Shown here piece by piece: positions 25,760 through 33,706 of a stretch of 64,000 nucleotides of DNA. Source of the DNA: a marine group bacterium Sva0996 bin134 (GTDB lineage Bacteria; Actinomycetota; Acidimicrobiia; Acidimicrobiales; Bin134); contig MPNQ01000003.1 of assembly GCA_002239105.1 (NCBI GenBank), forward strand, positions 1 to 64,000, in the 5' to 3' direction. Position 1 is the stretch's first letter. Each line of letters opens with the position of its first letter. The position numbers were made by a program, and so were the translations under genes. Under the pieces are notes generated by a model, which saw nothing but the letters and a program-made list of their open reading frames with translations, did no database searches and had not been told where the DNA came from.

Positions 25760-26695
25760 ATGAGCAGGCTTTGTGAAGGACGAGTCGCGGTCATTACCGG
25801 CGCAGGACGGGGCATAGGGCGGGAATACGCCCTGATGCTGGCCCAACACGGCGCCAAAGTGGTGGTGAACGACTTGGGTGCCGACCCTGACGGCCGCGGC
25901 GGCGATGCCGGACCGGCGGGCGAGGTGGTTGAGGAGATCCGGGCCATGGGCGGCGAGGCGGTGGTGAACGGCGCCGACGTGAGCGACTTCGACGCCGCCC
26001 GCGACATGATCCACCAGGCCATCGACACGTTCGGGACGCTGGACATCCTCATCAACAACGCCGGCATCCTGCGGGACCGCATGGTGTTCTCCATGAGCGA
26101 GGCCGACTGGGACGCGGTCGTGCAGGTCCACCTCAAGGGCACCTTCGCCCCGGTCCACCATGCTGCGGCTTGGTGGCGGGAGCAGACCAAGGCCGGGCAG
26201 AGCTTCCAAGCCCGGATCATCAACACCGCATCTCCGTCGGGCATCTTCGGCAACGTGGGCCAGACCAACTACGGCGCGGCCAAAGCGGGCATCGCCGCCT
26301 TCACAGTGATCTCGGCCATGGAACTGGTCCGTTACGGGGTCACGGTGAACTGCATCGCCCCCAGCGCCCTGACCCGGCTCACCGCCCCGCTGATGGGCGG
26401 CGCCGACGTATCCGAAGAGATCCAGGAGACGATGTCGCCTACCTGGATCGCCCCCATCGTCACCTGGCTGTGCAGCCCTGAGGCGGCCAACGTGACCGGC
26501 CGAGTGTGGGTTGTGGGCAACGGCCGGTTGGGCATTGCCGAGGGCTGGGCCTTAGGGCCAAACGTGCCCCTCGACTCCCAAGACCCCACCACCTTGCAGC
26601 CGGTGGTGGCCGATCTGATGGCCAAGGCTCAGCTCAACGCCGACATGAGCGGCGAGCCCGCCGCCGGCCCCGGCAGGCCCAGCCACGAAATTTAG
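25760..26695 (+). CDS. SDR family oxidoreductase, 3-hydroxyacyl-CoA dehydrogenase (MFE-2) type
   Basis: 311 residues with TGAGRGIGREYAL cofactor loop, VVVNDLGADPDGRG (the hallmark of the peroxisomal multifunctional enzyme type 2/HSD17B4-like group), NNAGILRD, TASPSG and YGAAK catalytic Tyr/Lys. In this group the usual reaction is oxidation of 3-hydroxyacyl-CoA with NAD. GAGGG lies 9 nt before the ATG. Its TAG overlaps the convergent DUF1214 gene stop (TTAG 26692-26695). Confidence 0.88.
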   Translation: MSRLCEGRVAVITGAGRGIGREYALMLAQHGAKVVVNDLGADPDGRGGDAGPAGEVVEEIRAMGGEAVVNGADVSDFDAARDMIHQAIDTFGTLDILINNAGILRDRMVFSMSEADWDAVVQVHLKGTFAPVHHAAAWWREQTKAGQSFQARIINTASPSGIFGNVGQTNYGAAKAGIAAFTVISAMELVRYGVTVNCIAPSALTRLTAPLMGGADVSEEIQETMSPTWIAPIVTWLCSPEAANVTGRVWVVGNGRLGIAEGWALGPNVPLDSQDPTTLQPVVADLMAKAQLNADMSGEPAAGPGRPSHEI

Positions 26696-27747
26696 ATTTC
26701 TATAACGCGGCAGCGAACCTCTGGTTCGTGGTCGGCTCCTACCCAACGCAGGGCTAGGCCGCCTCGGGCGTGGCTGGCGGTATCCAGCCAGTTGGGGTGG
26801 CCAGGATCGCGCCGGGCCACCACCACCCGCACTGTGCCGTCGTCTTCGACCGCGGCAGTGTGGTGGTTGAGGCTGGTTTGGTGGTACTCGAAGTCCAGGG
26901 ATTCCAGCCAGTGGTTGCCGATCTGGATGTTCCAGTACTCGCATTCGGGGGGCTCAAACTCGATGATCCAGGCCTGGTCGGGGCCTAGGTCGAAATAGCC
27001 GTAGTTGTACGAGGTGTCGGGGTCGCCCTGGGCAAAGGCCAAGAGCTGGGGGTCGATGGGCCGCACCTCGTGGGTATGGGCGACAAAGCTGGCGGTCCAT
27101 CCCAGAAACTGGCCCACCACCGCGGCCACGGTGAACCCGGCCCGGCCCAGCGCGCCGGCCAGCCGCTCGGGGTCCACCGGCTCAGGAGGGCTGCCGGCGT
27201 CGGTCCGCTCCAGGGTCATCTCGGCGGGAGTCTGGTTGGGCCGGTCCAGCAGGGTCTGGCGGATGGTCAGCGAGTTGGTGCCCTCCTTCATGGCCAGCCA
27301 GGGGCCGGACTGGGCCTCGGCGCTGATGGCCACCTCGAAGCAGCCTTCATCATCGAGCGCAAGGTCTTCGGTGGTCAGGTAGCTGTCCCGGATCAGCCCC
27401 TCGGGGGTGCCCAAGCCGCCGCTGAACGCCCCCATGCGGATGGAGTGGGCGTCGTTGAGGCGGCCCGACAGCCGGTAGTCGAAGCGGGGCGACAGCCGGG
27501 CGCCCCCGTAGGCGTAGTCGGGGTTGTCCAAGCCGATCTTGACCCCTGACTGGTTGAGGATGGCCCGGGCCGGGTCGGACTCCTCTAAGTTGGCCTTCAG
27601 GAAGTTGGCGGCCAGCCGGGTGACGTAGCGCAACCCCTCGGCCCGGTCGAAGTCGTCGTCGGGTGCGGCTTCCAACACTTGGCGGCCTGCGTCCCTAAGA
27701 AGGTCGCAGAACTCCTCCCAGCTTTTGTCCAAATCGATCTCGCTCAT
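26692..27747 (-). CDS. DUF1214-type protein
   Basis: About 351 residues. The C-terminal part (EYWNIQIGNHWLESL, NHHTAAVEDDGTVRVVVA, PNWLDTASHARGGLALRW) is the conserved core of DUF1214-type proteins in mycobacteria and related actinobacteria, of unknown biochemical function. The ATG at 27747 is set by a 4-nt overlap (ATGA) with the stop of the sulfotransferase gene, so the two proteins are probably made together. I recall the same pairing in other actinobacteria, often near steroid or lipid catabolic genes. Confidence 0.78.
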   Translation of the reverse strand: MSEIDLDKSWEEFCDLLRDAGRQVLEAAPDDDFDRAEGLRYVTRLAANFLKANLEESDPARAILNQSGVKIGLDNPDYAYGGARLSPRFDYRLSGRLNDAHSIRMGAFSGGLGTPEGLIRDSYLTTEDLALDDEGCFEVAISAEAQSGPWLAMKEGTNSLTIRQTLLDRPNQTPAEMTLERTDAGSPPEPVDPERLAGALGRAGFTVAAVVGQFLGWTASFVAHTHEVRPIDPQLLAFAQGDPDTSYNYGYFDLGPDQAWIIEFEPPECEYWNIQIGNHWLESLDFEYHQTSLNHHTAAVEDDGTVRVVVARRDPGHPNWLDTASHARGGLALRWVGADHEPEVRCRVIEI

Positions 27748-28886
27748 TCCACTGCCACCTCGCAAGCCTCGATGTAGTCGGCGTATCGCTCATGGACGAC
27801 TTCAGCCCTCAGCCCGTACTGGTCGGGGCTGTAATCGTGGACACCGTGTTCGCCCTTGGGGTGGTCGGCGGCCCACTGGGCCACGGCCTGCTCGGCGGCG
27901 GTGTCGAAGTGGTAGCCGAAGTGGTCGCAGATGGCGGCCACGCTGCTTAGCGGGTCGGCCTGGAAGTCAGCGAAGTGCAGGTCGTAGAACCTGTCCTCCC
28001 GACCGGCTCGGGCGGCCAGCAGCCGCTCGATGCCCCGGGCCCACAGCTCAGTCTGCTCGGCGCCAAGGGCAATGTCGTCGGGATACTGCTCGAACCCCTG
28101 GCGGCTCACCCCAGTGAGGCTGCACACCGAGGCCACCGCTTTCAGCGGATCCCGGTGGGTCATCACCACGTTGGCGTCGGGGTACGTGGCGAATAACGCC
28201 TCGGGTGCGAACAGGTGGCTGGGGTCTTTCAACAGCCAACAGGTGTCGGGCTCGTCAACGCCGATCAGCCCGATGCTGCGGCGGTGCTGGGCGTAGGCCG
28301 GACCCATGTCGCAGCCCGCCCACCAGGCCGAATAGGTGGGTATGCGGAACAGACACTCGAACGTCACGCTGGCAAATGAGTGGCGGAACAAGTTCCAACA
28401 CTCATCCACAAACTCGGCCGATTGGAAGTGGATGGCGGCCTGGTCCGGATTCATCTCGGCCATGGCGTCCATCTTGGCCTTGCAATTTACGTAGTCGTCG
28501 TTCTGGTCCCATTGGTTGCGGGGCGGCCGGGGCTGGGGCATCTCGGCCAGCCACAGCTCCAACCCTTGGAAGTGGGGGCTGGCTGCCATCAACTGGTGCA
28601 AGGCGGTGGTGCCGGTGCGGGGAAGGCCGATGATCACCAATGGCCGCTCCACATTGACGTTGGCGGCCTCAGGGCAGCCCTTCAGGCCGGCCTCGGCCTT
28701 GAGGCGGCCCGTGAGGGCCCCGGTGATGATCTCGCCTATGGCGAATCGGCCGATGTCAGTCATGGCCGCCTCGGCCTCCAGCGACTCCTCCAGCACGGTC
28801 AGGCCTTCGAGATAATCGTCGCGGCCGAAGTCATCTAGCCCGGTTCGCTCTATTGCGGTGGCGTGCCATTGCTCGATATTGCTCAC
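27744..28886 (-). CDS. Sulfotransferase family protein
   Basis: About 380 residues. The PAPS 5'-phosphosulfate loop is PLVIIGLPRTGTTALHQLM and the 3'-phosphate binding region is MTHRDPLKAVASVCSL. LLKDPSHLFAPEALFATYPDA lies between. It belongs to the large actinobacterial sulfotransferase_3 group, some members of which may not transfer sulfate. The GTG at 28886 has TGGAG 5 nt before it. 31 nt after the LLM gene and overlapping the DUF1214 gene. Confidence 0.85.
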   Translation of the reverse strand: MSNIEQWHATAIERTGLDDFGRDDYLEGLTVLEESLEAEAAMTDIGRFAIGEIITGALTGRLKAEAGLKGCPEAANVNVERPLVIIGLPRTGTTALHQLMAASPHFQGLELWLAEMPQPRPPRNQWDQNDDYVNCKAKMDAMAEMNPDQAAIHFQSAEFVDECWNLFRHSFASVTFECLFRIPTYSAWWAGCDMGPAYAQHRRSIGLIGVDEPDTCWLLKDPSHLFAPEALFATYPDANVVMTHRDPLKAVASVCSLTGVSRQGFEQYPDDIALGAEQTELWARGIERLLAARAGREDRFYDLHFADFQADPLSSVAAICDHFGYHFDTAAEQAVAQWAADHPKGEHGVHDYSPDQYGLRAEVVHERYADYIEACEVAVE

Positions 28887-28917
28887 TGAAACTCCAGTCG
28901 GGGTGTCTCGATGTTGT

Positions 28918-29790
28918 CTATTGGGCCGCGGCCTGGAGTTGCGCCCCGAACGCGGCCATTGTCTCGGCGGTGTCGGCAAAGAACAAGAACGACGGCACGA
29001 TCAGGCGGTGGGCCCCCAAATCGGCCACCTCTTGCACCAGCCCCGCAGGATCGTCCATCGGCGTGTTGGGCAGCCCGATGGTGATCTCGATGCTCTGAGG
29101 ATCCCGGCCCGCGGCGGCCGCCTCCTGGTGCATCACGTCGATGAGCTCGGCCATGGAGGTCCCCTCCCGGGGTCCGGGCCAGAAACCGTCGCCCAGCCGA
29201 CCGGCCCGGCGGGCGGCGGCCTTGGAATGACCGCCGATCACGATGGGCACCCGGCCGTTGGCCGGCTTGGGATTCACGCTGATCCCGGAGAACGAAGCGT
29301 GGTCGCTGTCGAACGAGGTGCTGTCTGCATCCCACAGGGCCCGCATGGCCCCGATGTAGTCGTCGGTGCGCTGGCCCCGGCGCTCCCAAGGGATGCCCAG
29401 CGCCTCGAACTCCTCTTTCAGCCAGCCCACGCCCACTCCGAGGGTGACCCGGCCACCCGACATGGAGTCGAGCGTGCCCAGCGACTTGGCCAGCACGACC
29501 GGGTTGCGCTGGGGCAGGATCAAGATGCCCGTGCCCAGCCGCAGCGTGGTGGTGGCCGACGCCACCCATGTCAACCAGATGAGCGGGTCGGGCAGCGGGG
29601 AGTCGGGGGTCATCGCCATCTTGCCCGTCGGGTCGTAGGGATACTGCGAGGCGTACTCGTCGGGGTACACCACGTGCTCCACCGTCCAAACCGAGTCAAA
29701 CCCAGCGGCCTCGGCCGCCTGCCCGAACTCCACCGCTCCCTGCGCGGTGGTCCAGTGGAGGATGTTTGCGAAACCGATGCCGAACTTCAT
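28918..29790 (-). CDS. LLM-class F420-dependent oxidoreductase (B)
   Basis: 290 residues with MKFGIGFANILHW, EAAGFDSVWTVEHVVYP, GTGILILPQRNPVVLAKSL and GVGVGWLKEEFEALGIPWERRG, the signature of the TIGR03619 F420-dependent group. RVPIVIGGHSKAAARRAGRLGDGF is the usual C-terminal barrel segment. The ATG at 29790 was preferred over a TTG 9 nt upstream because TACTGT (29799-29804) sits 8 nt before it. Confidence 0.88.
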   Translation of the reverse strand: MKFGIGFANILHWTTAQGAVEFGQAAEAAGFDSVWTVEHVVYPDEYASQYPYDPTGKMAMTPDSPLPDPLIWLTWVASATTTLRLGTGILILPQRNPVVLAKSLGTLDSMSGGRVTLGVGVGWLKEEFEALGIPWERRGQRTDDYIGAMRALWDADSTSFDSDHASFSGISVNPKPANGRVPIVIGGHSKAAARRAGRLGDGFWPGPREGTSMAELIDVMHQEAAAAGRDPQSIEITIGLPNTPMDDPAGLVQEVADLGAHRLIVPSFLFFADTAETMAAFGAQLQAAAQ

Positions 29791-29798
29791 GGCCCGCA

Positions 29799-29804
29799 AC
29801 AGTA
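29799..29804 (-). promoter_or_regulatory. -10 element for the LLM/sulfotransferase/DUF1214 genes
   Basis: On the minus strand TACTGT lies 8 nt before the ATG at 29790, within the 23-nt gap after the molybdenum hydroxylase stop. These three genes may therefore have their own leaderless promoter in addition to read-through. Confidence 0.45.
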
Positions 29805-29813
29805 GGGCAACCG

Positions 29814-32060
29814 CTAGCTGACTGACTCCATGGCCGACCAGACCCGCTCGGGGGAGGTGGGCATGTCGAGGTGGCGGATGCCGAGGTGGGACAGGGCATC
29901 GACCACCGCGTTCTGCACGGCGGGGGTGGCGCCCACGGTGCCGGACTCGCCGATTCCCTTGGCCCCCAGCGGGTTGAGCGGGGTAGGGGTGACCGACTCG
30001 AACAACTCGAAACTGGGCAGCTCAGTGGTGGATATCACGCCGTAGTCGGCGAAGTTGGAGGTCAGCAGGTTGCCGTCGGGGTCGTAGCGGACTTCTTCAA
30101 TCAGCGCTTGAGCGGCTCCTGCGGCCAGCCCTCCGTGGATCTGGCCGTGGGCCAGCAGCGGATTGAGCAGGGTGCCGGCGTCGTCCACCGCCACCAGCCG
30201 CTCCAGCCTCACCTTTCCGGTGCCGGTGTCCACCTCCACCACCGCCAAATGGGTGCCGAACGGGAAGGTGGGGCCGTGCTGTTCGAAGTCGTTCTCCACG
30301 AACAGCGGCTGGTCGGCCGCTCCAGCCACGTCGGCCCACCCAGCGGTCCGGGCCGGCGTGCCGACAACGTGGAACTGGCCGGTCTCAGAATCCAACACCA
30401 CGTCGGCGGGGGCGGCCTCCAGCAGGTCGGCGGCCAGGGGGCGGGCCGCCTCGATCAGCTTTTCAGACGCGTTGAACAGAGCCGAGCCCGCAATCTGGGC
30501 AGTGCGAGACCCCCCGGTGATGTCGCTGGAAGGGATCTCGTCGGTGTCGCCGTGGATCATCTCGATCTGGTCCATGTCGATGCCCAAAGTGTCGGCCACC
30601 ACCATCGACAAAGTGGTCACATGGCCCTGGCCGAAGGGGGTGGCCCCGGTGCGGGCCAGCACCGAGCCGTCGGACCGCAGCTCCAGGCTCCCCGTCTCTG
30701 TGCAGACCGGGCCCATCGGCGAGGTGACCTCCACATAGGAGGCCAGACCGATGCCCAGCAGCTGGCGGTCGCCCCGCTCCCTACGGGCGGCCTGCTCGGC
30801 CCGAAGTCCGTCGTAGTCGGCCGCCTCCAAGGCGGCTTCCAGAGTGGACCGGTAGTCCCCGGAGTCGTAGGCCGCGCCGGTGGGGGTGGTAAGCGGGAAG
30901 GCGTCGGGAGCGAGGAAGTTGCGGCGGCGCACCTCGGCGGGGTCCATATCAATCTCAGCGGCGAACAGGTCTACGGCTCGCTCGATGGCCGCGGTGGCCT
31001 CGGGGCGACCGGCCCCTCGGAACGCTTGCACCGGGGCAGTGTTGGTGGCCACCGCGGTGGCCGACCAGACCACGTTCTCGATGTCGTAGTTGCCCGGGGC
31101 CATGAGCCCGGTGAACGTGGGCAGCAGCGCTCCCACCGCGGGATAGGCCCCGGCGTCGGCCAGCATGTCCAGGTGGTAGTGGGTGATGCGACCGTCGGCG
31201 GTGCCTCCCAGGGTCACGGTCTGGAACTGGGCTCGGCTGTGGCCCAGCGCTTGGAGACTCTCGGTGCGGGTCTCGGTCCAGCGCACCGGACGACCCACTC
31301 GGCGGGCCAGCCACCCCAGCAGGCACTCTTCGGCGCTGGGGGCAGCCTTGGTCCCGAAACCGCCGCCCACATCGGGAATGATCACCCGAACCTGCGACGG
31401 CTCCAGGCCCAGTGCGCCGCAAATGGCCCCTTGGGCGGAATGGGCGCCCTGGGTGCTCGACCAGCAGGTGAGGCGCCCGTCGTCGGCCCACGCGGCGGCG
31501 GCCACCCGGCCTTCGATGGGGCTGGCGTAGATCTTGGAGTTGACTATGCGATGGGTGACCACCGCGTCGCAGCCGCTGAAGTCCAGCTCGGCTACCGGGG
31601 GGAAGGCGATGGCCACGTTGGACTCGGCGTCGTCGAACAGCTTGGGGCCGTCGGCGGCGCTTTCGGCGTCGACCACCGCAGGCAGCGGGTCGTAGTCGGC
31701 CCACACCGCCTCGGCGGCGTCGGTGGCCTGGACAACGGTCTCGGCCACCACAGCGGCGATGGGCTCACCGACGAAACGGACCTTGCCGGTGGCCAACAGG
31801 GGGCGGGACATGGCGGCATCGCCCATCATCGGCGGTCGGTGGGCTAGATCGAGGTCGGCGCCGGTGACGACCTCGACAACACCGGGCATGGAACGGGCTT
31901 CGCTGGTTTCCACCGACAGCAGATGGGCGTGGGCGATGGGCGACCGGACAAACACCACATGGGCCGCCCCTTCCACCGGGATGTCGGCCACGTATGTTCC
32001 TCCGTCGGTCAGCATCCGGGGGTCTTCCACCCGCCTGACCTCGTTGCCCAAAATGCTCAT
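29814..32060 (-). CDS. Xanthine dehydrogenase/CO dehydrogenase-family molybdopterin-binding large subunit (A)
   Basis: 748 residues, the usual length of the CoxL/XdhB-type subunit. Motifs in order: VRRVEDPRMLTDGG, VRFVGEPIAAVVAE, DVGGGFGTKAAPSAEE, AFRGAGRPEATAAIERAVD, FGQGHVTTLSMVVAD (pterin contact) and GAKGIGESGTVGATPAV with the catalytic Glu. The CO dehydrogenase active-site loop (AYRCSFR) is absent, so this is not a CO oxidiser; aldehyde, purine or heterocycle hydroxylation is more likely. No FAD or iron-sulfur subunit gene lies beside it, so partners must be encoded elsewhere. Confidence 0.9.
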   Translation of the reverse strand: MSILGNEVRRVEDPRMLTDGGTYVADIPVEGAAHVVFVRSPIAHAHLLSVETSEARSMPGVVEVVTGADLDLAHRPPMMGDAAMSRPLLATGKVRFVGEPIAAVVAETVVQATDAAEAVWADYDPLPAVVDAESAADGPKLFDDAESNVAIAFPPVAELDFSGCDAVVTHRIVNSKIYASPIEGRVAAAAWADDGRLTCWSSTQGAHSAQGAICGALGLEPSQVRVIIPDVGGGFGTKAAPSAEECLLGWLARRVGRPVRWTETRTESLQALGHSRAQFQTVTLGGTADGRITHYHLDMLADAGAYPAVGALLPTFTGLMAPGNYDIENVVWSATAVATNTAPVQAFRGAGRPEATAAIERAVDLFAAEIDMDPAEVRRRNFLAPDAFPLTTPTGAAYDSGDYRSTLEAALEAADYDGLRAEQAARRERGDRQLLGIGLASYVEVTSPMGPVCTETGSLELRSDGSVLARTGATPFGQGHVTTLSMVVADTLGIDMDQIEMIHGDTDEIPSSDITGGSRTAQIAGSALFNASEKLIEAARPLAADLLEAAPADVVLDSETGQFHVVGTPARTAGWADVAGAADQPLFVENDFEQHGPTFPFGTHLAVVEVDTGTGKVRLERLVAVDDAGTLLNPLLAHGQIHGGLAAGAAQALIEEVRYDPDGNLLTSNFADYGVISTTELPSFELFESVTPTPLNPLGAKGIGESGTVGATPAVQNAVVDALSHLGIRHLDMPTSPERVWSAMESVS

Positions 32061-32068
32061 GGCCGGGA

Positions 32069-32074
32069 AGCGTA
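32069..32074 (-). promoter_or_regulatory. -10 element for molybdenum hydroxylase A
   Basis: On the minus strand TACGCT lies 8 nt before the ATG at 32060, inside the 42-nt gap after the ABC1-kinase stop. Confidence 0.45.
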
Positions 32075-32102
32075 GGTCAGGCTATTGGCTGGGACTCATT
32101 TG

Positions 32103-33494
32103 CTACTGCTGAAGTGACTGCCGCCAGGGCTGGGCGTCGATTCCCATCGGGGTTGATGGAGCCCGGTCAGTGAACGGCCACAGCTCCTCGACGATCCTCC
32201 GCCAGTTGGCGGTGGCCCCCAGCTGGGCGAACAGCGAGATCAGCCCGAGGTTGATCCGCTGGAGCACCACCAGCGAGGGCGGCACATTCAATACCTTCTT
32301 CAACTCAGAGTGCTCACCGGTGGCGTTGAAGATGGCCTTCACGCCCGCAGCGGCGTACTCAGGGGTGAAGGTCCGGGTCTCGTCGGTCAGCACAAACTCG
32401 TAGAAATGGGTGAAGAACGCCTCCACTTCGTCGTCGCTGAACGGCGCATCGGCCGGCAGCAGCCCGGCGGCCACCTGCTCTCTTCTGAACCGGGGGATGT
32501 CGCGGTCTATCACCATGGCGGTGAGCATCCGCTCAAACTGGGCGGTCTCCTCTGAGGTGAACCGCTTCACGAGGCCGAAGTCCAAGAAGATGACGGAGCC
32601 GTCGGGACCGAAGAGGTAGTTCCCGGGGTGGGGATCGCCGTTGAATGCCCATAGTCGGTAGATCGAACCAAACGAGAACCGGTAGATGGTCTCAGCCACC
32701 CGGTTGCGCTGGTCTTGGGGCCAGCCCAGCACCTCTTCGAAGGTGGCTCCCACCGCCAAATCGGTGGTCAGCACTCGGGCCGAACTGAGGTCGCCGAACA
32801 CCTCGGGAATGGCGATGTAGGGGTGGCCCTGGAAGTGGTCGTAGAACAGGCGCTGGTTGGACGCCTCGTGCTCGTAGTCCAGTTCCTCGGTGAGCCGCTG
32901 GCGCAGTTCCTCCACAATGGGGGCGGGATCGAGGCCGGGGAACAGCACAGAAAGCGCCCGAAAGATCATCCGGGCCGATCCCAGATCGGCGGCAATGGCC
33001 TCGGCCACGCCCGGGTACTGGATCTTCACGGCGCAGGCCCGGCCGTCGGCGGCAATCGCCCGATGGACCTGGCCGATTGACGCCGCCGCGATGGGCACTG
33101 GGTCCCATTGCTCGAACAGCTCGCCGGGCGGGGCGCCCAGTTCGGCGGTGACGACCGACTCGGCCAGGGACGGGCTCATTGGCGGGGCGTTGGCCTGAAG
33201 CTGGGCCAGCGAGGCCCGGGTGGGCTCGGGCAGGCCGACATCCAGGTAGCTGGCCATCTGGCCGATCTTCATGAGGGCACCCTTCATATTGCCCAGCACT
33301 TCCACTACATCGGCCGCAGTGCGAAGCTCCCGCTCGGCGTCGAGGGCTTCGGTCCGCTGGGCGTCGGCGAACACCTGGCGGGCTTTGGCCGTCGCCCACC
33401 GTCCGCCGCTGCGGGCGCCCAAACCGGCCATCTTGGCCGTGCGCCCGAGCCGCCCTCGCCGGGGAACCGCTCCCCGACCGCGTCCATCTGCCAC
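32103..33494 (-). CDS. ABC1/UbiB atypical kinase family protein
   Basis: 463 residues. KIGQMASYLD is the KxGQ motif unique to the UbiB/ADCK family, and PIAAASIGQVHRA is the Ala-rich loop replacing the P-loop. VKIQYPG carries the ATP lysine, NGDPHPGNYLF the catalytic Asp/Asn segment and FLDFGLVKRF the DFG. Members act in quinone biosynthesis or lipid homeostasis as ATPases. There is no C-terminal membrane helix pair as in UbiB itself. The GTG start has TATTTT 7 nt before it. Confidence 0.87.
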   Translation of the reverse strand: MADGRGRGAVPRRGRLGRTAKMAGLGARSGGRWATAKARQVFADAQRTEALDAERELRTAADVVEVLGNMKGALMKIGQMASYLDVGLPEPTRASLAQLQANAPPMSPSLAESVVTAELGAPPGELFEQWDPVPIAAASIGQVHRAIAADGRACAVKIQYPGVAEAIAADLGSARMIFRALSVLFPGLDPAPIVEELRQRLTEELDYEHEASNQRLFYDHFQGHPYIAIPEVFGDLSSARVLTTDLAVGATFEEVLGWPQDQRNRVAETIYRFSFGSIYRLWAFNGDPHPGNYLFGPDGSVIFLDFGLVKRFTSEETAQFERMLTAMVIDRDIPRFRREQVAAGLLPADAPFSDDEVEAFFTHFYEFVLTDETRTFTPEYAAAGVKAIFNATGEHSELKKVLNVPPSLVVLQRINLGLISLFAQLGATANWRRIVEELWPFTDRAPSTPMGIDAQPWRQSLQQ

Positions 33495-33501
33495 GCCGCT
33501 G

Positions 33502-33507
33502 AAAATA
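33502..33507 (-). promoter_or_regulatory. -10 element for the ABC1-kinase gene (leaderless)
   Basis: On the minus strand TATTTT lies 7 nt before the GTG start at 33494. Confidence 0.5.
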
Positions 33508-33618
33508 CCGGGCTAGCTGCTGCACCTCCTACCTTTGACATGCCTTTGCCGGTGATCGAGGGGAGTTCCCGGTTTCCTGTTTTTCGCGGGACATCGTCTG
33601 CAATGGCATGTATCGTGA

Positions 33619-33635
33619 AGTGGAACAGTTCCGCT
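33619..33635. promoter_or_regulatory. Candidate operator upstream of the serA-like gene
   Basis: AGTGGAACAGTTCCGCT is a 17-nt near-perfect palindrome (15 of 16 arm positions compatible with pairing, single central base), 72 nt before the serA-like ATG in the 212-bp divergent region with the ABC1-kinase gene. The arms GGAAC/GTTCC are fully symmetric. The spacing differs from the actinobacterial LexA box (GAAC-N4-GTTC), so another regulator is implied. Confidence 0.4.
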
Positions 33636-33706
33636 ATGCGGTACACGGCCTATTGCTGGACTGGCCAGCAGCCAATCGCCCGCAGAACAACCACGGAGTT
33701 CCAGTC

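Noticed and set aside
29871..31847. 658-codon plus-strand open frame opposite molybdenum hydroxylase A
   Set aside because: Shadow of a gene with pterin and catalytic Glu motifs; composition dominated by Gly/His/Val.
29814..32060. Aerobic CO dehydrogenase large subunit (CoxL form I)
   Set aside because: The diagnostic AYRCSFR active-site loop is absent; the corresponding segment reads AFRGAGRPE.
33622..33632. LexA/SOS box at GGAACAGTTCC
   Set aside because: The actinobacterial box needs GAAC-N4-GTTC; here the half-sites are one base apart.
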